From the NCBI GenBank assembly GCA_963989245.1, contig OZ022340.1, positions 35,966,875 through 36,030,874 of the forward strand: 64,000 bases of DNA, given 5' to 3'. Made by a program: the position numbers and the translations under genes. The notes beneath the pieces are model-generated. The model was not told the DNA's origin and did not search any database. It worked only from the letters and a program-made list of their open reading frames with translations. The stretch comes from Nansenia antarctica (lineage: Eukaryota; Chordata; Actinopteri; Argentiniformes; Microstomatidae). Position 1 is the first letter of the stretch, and each line of letters begins with the position of its first letter. Below are positions 13,883-25,800 of this stretch, in pieces.

Positions 13883-16800
13883 ATCCATCCTTCCTGTCAG
13901 TCTATCTGTCTCTATCCTTCTCTCTCTCTCTCATCCATCCTTCCTGTCTGTCTCTATCCCAATAAAAGCATGAATGCCGAAAAAAAATAAAAATAAATGT
14001 TTAGTGGCCTGGGGTGGTCCAGTGGTCTAGGTCTGTGGTGGTCTACAGGGTTAGAGTCTGTCTGCTTAGCAGGTGTCTGTCCCTCTGGTCCTGACAGGTG
14101 CAGCGTACCATCGCCAAGCAGATCCAGATGGTGCGTCAGATCGGTAAGGGCCGCTACGGGGAGGTGTGGCTGGGCCGCTGGCGCGGGGAGAAGGTGGCCG
14201 TCAAGGTGTTCTTCACCCGGGAGGAGGCCAGCTGGTTCAGAGAGACGGAGATCTACCAGACGGTCCTGATGAGGCACGAGAACATCCTGGGTACGAGCCG
14301 CCGCACCCTCCCGCCTCACACCTGGGTCTCCCTGGGTCTCCCGCCTCACACCTGGGTCTCCCTGGGTCTCCCACCTCACACCTGGGTCTCCCACCTCACA
14401 CCTGGGTCTCCCTGGGTTCCCACCTCACACCTGGGTCTCCCTGGGTCTCCCACCTCACACCTGCGTCTCCCTGGGTCTCCCACCTCACACCTGCGTCTCC
14501 CTGGCCCTCCCGCAATACACCTGGCCCTCCCTCCATACACCTGGGTAGGGTTAGGGTCAGAGGTAGGGTTAGGGTCATCAGCACCATAACAACATACCAG
14601 CCAATAAGGAGTGTTAAGCCCAATTTATACTTCTGCGTAAAATCTATGGAGTAGCCTACGCCGTAGGTTGACGCACACCTCTCCAAAAATGTAACTACGC
14701 AACACACCTACGCAGACCGTAAGCACTGTGATTGGTCCGCTTGGTAGCACATGATTCCGACATGATTCCGACTCTCTCGTAGGCCAAAATGCGGAAGCCA
14801 TGACAGAAATGTCATTAACTTTTTCTGTAATTACTTAATAAAAGATTAGAAAAATTATGATAACCATCTTATTATCTTAGTTTTATGTCATTTCAATGCA
14901 TTATAGACATTTTCTTTACAACAAGCATAAAAAAAAAAACGCTATTATGCCGCTATGAGTACACCGACCAACGCGACACAGACCGACCAACGCAGAACTA
15001 TAAATTGGGAGAGCCCTTGCGTAGGCTACGGTGTAGCCGCGCATAAATTCGACGCAGAAGTATAAATTGGCCTTTATGATGGGAACAATAGGGTGTGGTG
15101 AAAATAAAGCCTCCTCCCCTCTCCTACTCCCCTCTCCTCCTCCTCCTCTCCTCCTCTCCTCCTCCTCCTCCTCCTCTCCCCTCCTCCCCTCTCCTCCTCC
15201 TCCTCATCTCCTCCTCCTCTCCCCTCCTCCTCCTCTCCCCTCCTCTCCTCTCCTACTCCCCTCTCCTCCTCCTCCTCTCCCCTCTCCTCCTCCCCTCTCC
15301 TCTCCTCCCCTCCCCTCCTCTCCTCCTCTCCTCTCCTCCCCTCCTTCTCCCCTCTCCTCCCCTCCTCCTCCTCTCCCCTCCTCTCTCCTCCTCTCTTCTC
15401 CTCCTCCTCCTCCTCCCCTCCTCTCCTCCTCCTCCCCCCCTCCTCTCCCCTCCTCCCCTCCTCTCCTCCCCTCCTCTCCTCCCCTCCTCTCCTCCTCCTC
15501 CTCTCCTCCTCCCCTCCTCTCCTCCTCTCCCCTCCTCTCCTCCTCCTCCTCCTCTCCTCCCCTCCTCCTCCTCCCCTCCTCTCCAGGCTTCATTGCGGCG
15601 GACATCAAGGGGACGGGCGCCTTCACGCAGCTGTTCCTGATCACAGACTACCACGAGAACGGCTCCCTGTATGACTACCTGAAGTTCACCACCCTGGACC
15701 CCCAGGCCCTGCTGCGCCTGGCCTACTCCGCCGCCTGCGGCCTCTGCCACCTGCACACTGAGATCTACGGCACGCAGGGCAAGCCCGCCATCGCCCACCG
15801 CGACCTGAAGACCAAGAACATCCTGATGAAGAAGAACGGCACATGCTGCATCGCTGACCTGGGCCTGGCCGTCAAGTTCAACAGGTGAGGAGGGAGGGAG
15901 GGGGGAGGGAGGGAGGGAGACCTGGGCCTGGCCGTCAAGTTCAACAGGTGAGGAGGGAGGGAGGGAGGGAGACCTGGGCCTGGCCGTCAAGTTCAACAGG
16001 TGAGGAGGGAGGGAGGGAGGGAGGGAGACCTGGGCCTGGCCGTCAAGTTCAACAGGTGAGGAGGGAGGGGGGAGGGAGACCTGAGCCTGGCCGTCAAGTT
16101 CAACAGGTGAGGAGGGAGGGAGGGGGGGGAGGGAGAGAGGGAGGGGAGGGAGAGGGGGAGGGGGGGGGGGGGGGGAGACCTGGGCCTGGCCGTCAAGTTC
16201 AACAGGTGAGGAGGAAGGGAGGAGGGAGGGATAGAGGAGGGATTGAGGGGGGAGGGAGGGAGGGAGACCTGGGCCTGGCCGTCAAGTTCAACAGGTGAGG
16301 AGGGAGAGGGAGAGGGGGAGGGAGGGAGGGAGACCTGAGCCTGGCCGTCAAGTTCAACAGGTGAGGAGGGAGGGAGGGGGGGGGAGGGAGACCTGGGCCT
16401 GGCCGTCAAGTTCAACAGGTGAGGAGGGAGGGGGGGGGGGGGGAGGGAGGAGGGAGGGAGGGAGGAGGGATTGAGGGGGGAGGGAGGGAGGGAGACCTGG
16501 GCCTGGCCGTCAAGTTCAACAGGTGAGAAGGGAGGGGAGAGGAGGAGGGGGGGAGGGGGAATAAACCAAGTATAATAATAAAACAAGGATAATAGACCAG
16601 TATAATAATGTTGTTGTAGGATAATAGACCAGTATAATAATGTTGTTGTAGGATAATAGACCAGTATAATAATGTTGTTGTAGGATAATAGATCAGTATA
16701 ATAATGTTGTTGTAGGATAATAGACCAGTATAATAATGTTGTTGTAGGATAATAGACCAGTATAATAATGTTGTTGTAGGATAATAGACCAGTCTAATAA

Positions 16801-19800
16801 TGTTGTTGTAGGATAATAGACCAGTCTAATAATGTTGTTGTAGGATAATAGACCAGTCTAATAATGTTGTTGTAGGATAATAGACCAGTATAATAATGTT
16901 GTTGTAGGATAATAGATCAGTATAATAATGTTGTTGTAGGATAATAGACCAGTGTAATAATGTTGTTGTAGGATAATAGACCAGTGTAATAATGTTGTTG
17001 TAGGATAATAGACCAGTGTAATAATGTTGTTGTGGGATAATAGACCAGTGTAATAATGTTGTTGTAGGATAATAGACCAGTATAATAATGTTGTTGTAGG
17101 ATAATAGACCAGTATAATAATGTTGTTGTAGGATAATAGACCAGTGTAATAATGTTGTTGTAGGATAATAGACCAGTGTAATAATGTTGTTGTAGGATAA
17201 TAGATCAGTATAATAATGTTGTTGTAGGATAATAGACCAGTGTAATAATGTTGTTGTAGGATAATAGACCAGTGTAATAATGTTGTTGTAGGATAATAGA
17301 CCAGTGTAATAATGTTGTTGTAGGATAATAGACCAGTATAATAATGTTGTTGTAGGATAATAGACCAGTATAATAATGTTGTTGTAGGATAATAGACCAG
17401 TATAATAATGTTGTTTCAGGATAATAGACCAGTATAATAATGTTGTTGTAGGATAATAGACCAGTCTAATAATGTTGTTGCAGGATAATAGATCAGTATA
17501 ATAATGTTGTTGTAGGATAATAGACCAGTATAATAATGTTGTTGCAGGATAAAAGACCAGTATAATAATGTTGTTGCAGGATAATAGGCCAGTCTAATAA
17601 TGTTGTTGCAGGATAATAGACCAGTCTAATAATGTTGTTGTTGCAGGATAATAGACCAGTATAATAATGTTGTTGCAGGATAATAGACCAGTATAATAAT
17701 GTTGTTGTAGGATAATAGACCAGTCTAATAATGTTGTTGTTGCAGGATAATAGACCAGTATAATAATGTTGTTGCAGGATAATAGACCAGTATAATAATG
17801 TTGTTGTAGGATAATAGATCAGTATAATAATGTTGTTGCAGGATAATAGACCAGTCTAATAATGTTGTTGTTGCAGGATAATAGACCAGTATAATAATGT
17901 TGTTGTAGGATAATAGACCAGTATAATAATGTTGTTGTAGGATAATAGACCAGTATAATAATGTTGTTGTAGGATAATAGATCAGTATAATAATGTTGTT
18001 GCAGGATAATAGACCAGTATAATAATGTTGTTGTAGGATAATAGACCAGTATAATAATGTTGTTGCAGGATAATAGACCAGTATAATAATGTTGTTGCAG
18101 GATAATAGACCAGTATAATAATGTTGTTGCAGGATAATAGACCAGTATAATAATGTTGTTGCAGGATAATAGACCAGTCTAATAATGTTGTTGTTGTAGG
18201 ATAATAGACCAGTATAATAATGTTGTTGTAGGATAATAGACCAGTCTAATAATGTTGTTGTAGGATAATAGACCAGTATAATAATGTTGTTGTAGGATAA
18301 TAGACCAGTATAATAATGTTGTTGTAGGATAATAGACCAGTATAATAATGTTGTTGTAGGATAATAGACCAGTATAATAATGTTGTTGTAGGATAATAGA
18401 CCAGTATAATAATGTTGTTGTAGGATAATAGACCAGTGTAATAATGTTGTTGTAGGATAATAGACCAGTATAATAATGTTGTTGTAGGATAATAGACCAG
18501 TATAATAATGTTGTTGTAGGATAATAGACCAGTATAATAATGTTGTTGTAGGATAATAGACCAGTATAATAATGTTGTTGTAGGATAATAGACCAGTATA
18601 ATAATGTTGTTGCAGGATAATAGATCAGTATAATAATGTTGTTGTAGGATAATAGATCAGTATAATAATGTTGTTGCAGGATAATAGACCAGTATAATAA
18701 TGTTGTTGTAGGATAATAGACCAGTATAATAATGTTGTTGTAGGATAATAGATCAGTATAATAATGTTGTTGTAGGATAATAGACCAGTGTAATAATGTT
18801 GTTGTAGGATAATAGACCAGTGTAATAATGTTGTTGTAGGATAATAGACCAGTGTAATAATGTTGTTGTGGGATAATAGACCAGTGTAATAATGTTGTTG
18901 TAGGATAATAGACCAGTATAATAATGTTGTTGTAGGATAATAGACCAGTATAATAATGTTGTTGTAGGATAATAGACCAGTCTAATAATGTTGTTGTAGG
19001 ATAATAGACCAGTATAATAATGTTGTTGTAGGATAATAGACCAGTATAATAATGTTGTTGTAGGATAATAGACCAGTCTAATAATGTTGTTGCAGGATAA
19101 TAGACCAGTATAATAATGTTGTTGCAGGATAATAGACCAGTATAATAATGTTGTTGCAGGATAATAGATCAGTATAATAATGTTGTTGTAGGATAATAGA
19201 CCAGTATAATAATGTTGTTGTAGGATAATAGACCAGTATAATAATGTTGTTGTAGGATAATAGACCAGTCTAATAATGTTGTTGCAGGATAATAGACCAG
19301 TATAATAATGTTGTTGCAGGATAATAGACCAGTATAATAATGTTGTTGTAGGATAATAGACCAGTATAATAATGTTGTTGTTGTAGGATAATAGACCAGT
19401 ATAATAATGTTGTTGTAGGATAATAGACCAGTATAATAATGTTGTTGTTGTAGGATAATAGACCAGTCTAATAATGTTGTTGTAGGATAATAGACCAGTA
19501 TAATAATGTTGTTGTAGGATAATAGACCAGTATAATAATGTTGTTGTAGGATAATAGACCAGTATAATAATGTTGTTGTAGGATAATAGACCAGTATAAT
19601 AATGTTGTTGTAGGATAATAGACCAGTATAATAATGTTGTTGCAGGATAATAGATCAGTATAATAATGTTGTTGTAGGATAATAGATCAGTGTAATAATG
19701 TTGTTGCAGGATAATAGACCAGTATAATAATGTTGTTGTAGGATAATAGATCAGTGTAATAATGTTGTTGCAGGATAATAGACCAGTATAATAATGTTGT

Positions 19801-22800
19801 TGTTGTAGGATAATAGATCAGTATAATAATGTTGTTGTAGGATAATAGACCAGTATAATAATGTTGTTGTAGGATAATAGACCAGTCTAATAATGTTGTT
19901 GCAGGATAATAGACCAGTATAATAATGTTGTTGCAGGATAATAGACCAGTATAATAATGTTGTTGTAGGATAATAGACCAGTCTAATAATGTTGTTGTTT
20001 CAGGATAATAGATCAGTATAATAATGTTGTTGTAGGATAATAGACCAGTCTAATAATGTTGTTGTAGGATAATAGACCAGTATAATAATGTTGTTGTAGG
20101 ATAATAGACCAGTATAATAATGTTGTTGTAGGATAATAGACCAGTATAATAATGTTTTTCAGGATAATAGACCAGTGTAATAATGTTGTTGTAGGATAAT
20201 AGACCAGTATAATAATGTTGTTGTTTCAGGATAATAGACCAGTATAATAATGTTGTTGTAGGATAATAGACCAGTCTAATAATGTTGTTGTAGGATAATA
20301 GACCAGTATAATAATGTTGTTCAGGATAATAGACCAGTGTAATAATGTTGTTGCAGGATAATAGACCAGTATAATAATGTTGTTGTTTCAGGATAATAGA
20401 CCAGTATAATAATGTTGTTGTAGGATAATAGACCAGTCTAATAATGTTGTTGTAGGATAATAGACCAGTATAATAATGTTGTTGTAGGATAATAGACCAG
20501 TATAATAATGTTGTTGTAGGATAATAGACCAGTATAATAATGTTCTTGTAGGATAATAGACCAGTATAATAATGTTGTTGTAGGATAATAGACCAGTATA
20601 ATAATGTTGTTGTAGGATAATAGACCAGTCTAATAATGTTGTTGTAGGATAATAGACCAGTATAATAATGTTGTTGTAGGATAATAGACCAGTATAATAA
20701 TGTTGTTGTAGGATAATAGACCAGTATAATAATGTTGTTGTAGGATAATAGACCAGTATAATAATGTTGTTGTAGGATAATAGACCAGTATAATAATGTT
20801 GTTGTAGGATAATAGACCAGTATAATAATGTTGTTGTAGGATAATAGACCAGTATAATAATGTTGTTGTAGGATAATAGACCAGTATAATAATGTTGTTG
20901 TTGTAGGATAATAGACCAGTCTAATAATGTTGTTGTTGTAGGATAATAGATCAGTATAATAATGTTGTTGTTGCAGGATAATAGACCAGTCTAATAATGT
21001 TGTTGCAGGATAATAGACCAGTCTAATAATGTTGTTGTTGTAGGATAATAGACCAGTCTAATAATGTTGTTGTTGTAGGATAATAGACCAGTATAATAAT
21101 GTTGTTGTTGTAGGATAAAAGACCAGTATAATAATGTTGTTGTAGGATAATAGACCAGTATAATAATGTTGTTGTAGGATAATAGACCAGTATAATAATG
21201 TTGTTGTAGGATAATAGACCAGTATAATAATGTTGTTGTAGGATAATAGACCAGTATAATAATGTTGTTGTTGCAGGATAATAGACCAGTATAATAATGT
21301 TGTTGTAGGATAATAGACCAGTATAATAATGTTGTTGTAGGATAATAGACCAGTATAATAATGTTGTTGTTGCAGGATAATAGACCAGTATAATAATGTT
21401 GTTGTAGGATAATAGACCAGTATAATAATGTTGTTGTAGGATAATAGACCAGTATAATAATGTTGTTGTTGCAGGATAATAGACCAGTATAATAATGTTG
21501 TTGTAGGATAATAGACCAGTATAATAATGTTGTTGTAGGATAATAGACCAGTATAATAATGTTGTTGTAGGGTAATAGACCAGTATAATAATGTTGTTCA
21601 GGATAATAGACCAGTCTAATAATGTTGTTGTAGGATAATAGATCAGTATAATAATGTTGTTGTAGGATAATAGACCAGTATAATAATGTTGTTGTAGGAT
21701 AATAGACCAGTATAATAATGTTGTTGTAGGATAATAGACCAGTATAATAATGTTGTTGTAGGATAATAGACCAGTCTAATAATGTTGTTGTAGGATAATA
21801 GACCAGTATAATAATGTTGTTGTAGGATAATAGACCAGTATAATAATGTTGTTGTAGGATAATAGACCAGTATAATAATGTTGTTGTAGGATAATAGACC
21901 AGTATAATAATGTTGTTGCAGGATAATAGACCAGTATAATAATGTTGTTGCAGGATAATAGACCAGTATAATAATGTTGTTGTAGGATAATAGACCAGTC
22001 TAATAATGTTGTTGTAGGATAATAGACCAGTATAATAATGTTGTTGTAGGATAATAGACCAGTCTAATAATGTTGTTGTTGTAGGATAATAGACCAGTCT
22101 AATAATGTTGTTGTTGTAGGATAATAGACCAGTATAATAATGTTGTTGCAGGATAATAGACCAGTATAATAATGTTGTTGTAGGATAATAGACCAGTATA
22201 ATAATGTTGTTGTAGGATAATAGACCAGTATAATAATGTTGTTGCAGGATAATAGACCAGTCTAATAATGTTGTTGTTGTAGGATAATAGATCAGTATAA
22301 TAATGTTGTTGTAGGATAATAGACCAGTCTAATAATGTTGTTGTAGGATAATAGACCAGTATAATAAAGTTGTTGCAGGATAATAGACCAGTCTAATAAT
22401 GGTGGTGATGCTGTTGTTGCAGTGACACCAGCGAGGTGGATGTGCCGCTGAGCGGCCGGGTGGGCACGCGGAGGTACATGGCTCCCGAGGTTCTGGAGGA
22501 AACGCTCAACAAGAACCACTTCCAGGCCTACATCATGGCCGACATCTACAGCTACGGCCTGATCATCTGGGAGATGGCCCGACGCTGCCTCACTGGAGGT
22601 TGGTCAACCCTAACCCTAACCCTCTCTAACCTCTAGACTACCTGCCTCTCTAACCTCTAGACTACCTCACTTCTAACCTCTAGACTACCTGACCTCTCTC
22701 ACCTCTAGACTACCTGACCTCTAACCTTTAGACTACCTGACCTCTAACCTCTAGACTACCTGCCTCTCTAACCGTAATTGCTTTGTACTTGATTAGTTGA

Positions 22801-25800
22801 ATCAGGTGTGCTGGTGGTGGAACAGATCAAATATGTGGTGTGGCTGGGGCGCCCCGAGGAGAGGGTTGAGAAACACTGCTCTAGACTACCTACCTCTCTA
22901 ACCTCTAGACTACCTGCCTCCCTAACCTCTAGACTACCTGCCTCTCTAACCTCTAGACTACCTGCCTCCCTAACCTCTAGACTACCTGCCTCTCTAATCT
23001 CTAGACTACCTGCCTCTCTAACCTCTAGACTACCTGACCTCTAACCTCTAGACTACCTGCCTCTAACCTCTAGACTACCTGACCTCTAACCTCTAGACTA
23101 CCTACCTCTCTAACCTCTAGACTACCTGCCTCTCTAACCTCTAGACTACCTGACCTCTAACCTCTAGACTACCTGCCTCTCTAACCTCTAGACTACCTGC
23201 CTCTCTAACCTCTAGACTACCTGCCTCTCTAACCTTTATACTACCTGACCTCTAACCTACCTGCCTCTCTAACCTCTAGACTACCTGCCTCTCTAACCTT
23301 TATACTACCTGACCTCTAACCTCTAGGCTACCTGCCTCTCTAACCTCTAGACTACCTGACCTCTCTAACCTCTAGACTACCTACCTCTCTAACCTCTAGA
23401 CTACCTGCCTCTCTAACCTCTAGACTACCTGCCTCTCTAACCTCTAGACTACATGCGTCCCTAACCTCTAGACTACCTGCCTCTCTAACCTCTAGACTAC
23501 CTGCCTCTCTAACCTTTATACTACCTGACCTCTAACCTCTAGGCTACCTGCCTCTCTAACCTCTAGACTACCTGCCTCTCTAACCTCTAGACTACCTGCT
23601 TCTCTAACCTCTAGACTACCTGCCCTCTCTAACCTCTAGGCTACCTGCCTCTCTAACCTCTAGACTACCTGCCTCTCTAACTTCTAGACTACCTGCCTCT
23701 CTAACCTCTAGCGGGGGAAGACCGCAGGGTCTGGGGAGGGGCATGTGGGTGGGGGAGGTCAGATAAAGCTTTCAAGATCCAGGAGGCTTTGGATGAAGGT
23801 GTCTGCTAACTGTGTCCCTCTAAGGGTTAAGGTTAGATCCAGTGTGTCTGCTAACTGTGTCCCTCTAAGGGTTAGGGTTAGATCCAGTGTGTCTGCTAAC
23901 TGTGTCCCTCTAAGGGTTAGGGTTAGATCCAGGTGTCTGCTAACTGTGTTCCTCTGCCAGGCATCGTGGAGGACTACCAGCTGCCCTACTATGAGGCGGT
24001 GCCCCCTGACCCCTCCTACGAGGACATGCTGGAGGTGGTGTGTGTCAAGGGGCTAAGGCCCTCCGTCTCCAACAGGTGGAACAGTGACGAGGTAACCACG
24101 GCAACAGGAACTTAGACTTGTAACCACGGCAACAGGAGCGTAGTCTTGTAACCACGGCAACAGGAACGTAGTCTTGTAACCACGGCAACAGGAACTTAGT
24201 CTTGTAACCACGGCAACAGGAACTTAGTCTTTCGTTAAATACAAATAAAACAGGTTTGGGCCCATTTTAGTTATTCTTGTATGTCATGAAATTCTTGTAT
24301 GTCATGGAGCATAGCGTGCTGTGTGGTAACCACGGTTACATTCTAGTACTTACCTGGTGCATAGAGAGGCATCAGGCAGTATAATACAGATAACTGTTAA
24401 TAACAGTGTTTTAATATGCAGTTAACAATTAATAAAGCTGTTTTACACAGCTTTGAATAGGTCTTAACGTGCTCGTCTCCAAGTGAATAGTCCGTTTGAA
24501 TGGCTGAGATATCCTCTTTTATACTGTAGTCCAGGGGTAGGCAACCTTTTTGATATGAAGTGCCATTTTAAAATGTTCTTGTTAGTCAGTGTGCCAACCA
24601 CAATATCAACATTAATTATGACTCGACATCAAACTAAACCCAGCAGATCTGCAATTTTATTCCAACCACAACAAACTTCTGTTCTTTTTTTTTTCCTTCT
24701 TTTTTTTCCAAAGAGCTATGTATGCAAAGCCATGTAAACAGTCCTAACAATCAGTGTGATCCCTGGCCCTGTTTCCCTTTGCTCGGCTTCATTATCTGGG
24801 GGTTGTACTTGGTCACTTTAAGTAACACACAAGCTTCAGAATGGTCAGTTGTCAGACGGCTGCGTGAGAGGCTTAGCACGCTCTTCATGTGTGAGAATAT
24901 CTGCTCACACAGGTTGATCCGAAGACTGTCAGCAAAGCCAGTGCAATGTTCCTGAGACAGCTGAACTTCTCGGGTACAGACATCCAGCAGGTGGCGATGC
25001 GGGATCCGTGATCATGCCCTTCGGTGGTTTCCAACTCTTTGCGTAGCTCTGCAAACTTGGACATCCACAATGTTGAACTCTTCATCTCAATCAGCTGCAT
25101 TGTCATGTCCTGTGTGTCCATCCAGTCCAGCAGAGATTAATCCAGTTAATGTCCATCAAAGCTGTCAGGTTTTATCAGGAAAGAGAACATGGGCCCATAC
25201 TTCTGAAACTCCTGAAAGCGGGTTTTGAACTCCGACTCAAGCATGCTGATGTATTCACCAATTTCAGTGGTGCTGATGCTGTGCTTCACTGACAGCTCCC
25301 GTAAGTGTCCGAAGTAGCGGAAAGTGGAGGTAGCGACGTCCCTTGATAGAACTGCCAGCTTTCCCACAAAAGCCGGCCATGTCTCGTACATATCCAGAAC
25401 TGTTTGCCCCGCACCTGAAGATAAAATAAGATAAGACTTAAAGGAAAATACAACTACGTCTTCTATCATTATAACTGAATAGTACTTCGTTCTCCCATAC
25501 TGTGCTGATTGACTAGTATAGTATGTTTATATCAACGGTAATCAAGTGCTTTTGTTGGCGAGCGTACTTGGTGATGGTAAGCACTCGTAATACGAGTTGA
25601 GTCGCTGGAACGAGACGCGTGTGTGGGACCGCCACGCACCACACATCTGCCATATCATACATCCGTCCCACATGTATTTATCATCATATTTTTCAATATA
25701 AAACAGGTACTATATGGCAGATATATGGTGCGTGGCGGTCCTGCTCGCCCGTCCCACTCCAGTACTAGTAGATTGCGCAACCGGCACAGCTTGTGATTCC

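Noticed and set aside
15067..15888. A single 273-residue protein joining a Ser/Pro-rich N-terminus to the kinase exon
   Set aside because: The N-terminal part is the CT-only acceptor tract; the CTCTCCAG|GC junction, phase and homology place the exon start at 15587.
16564..22410. CRISPR-like direct repeats
   Set aside because: The 32-bp units are contiguous with no unique spacers, in vertebrate DNA within an intron. It is a minisatellite.
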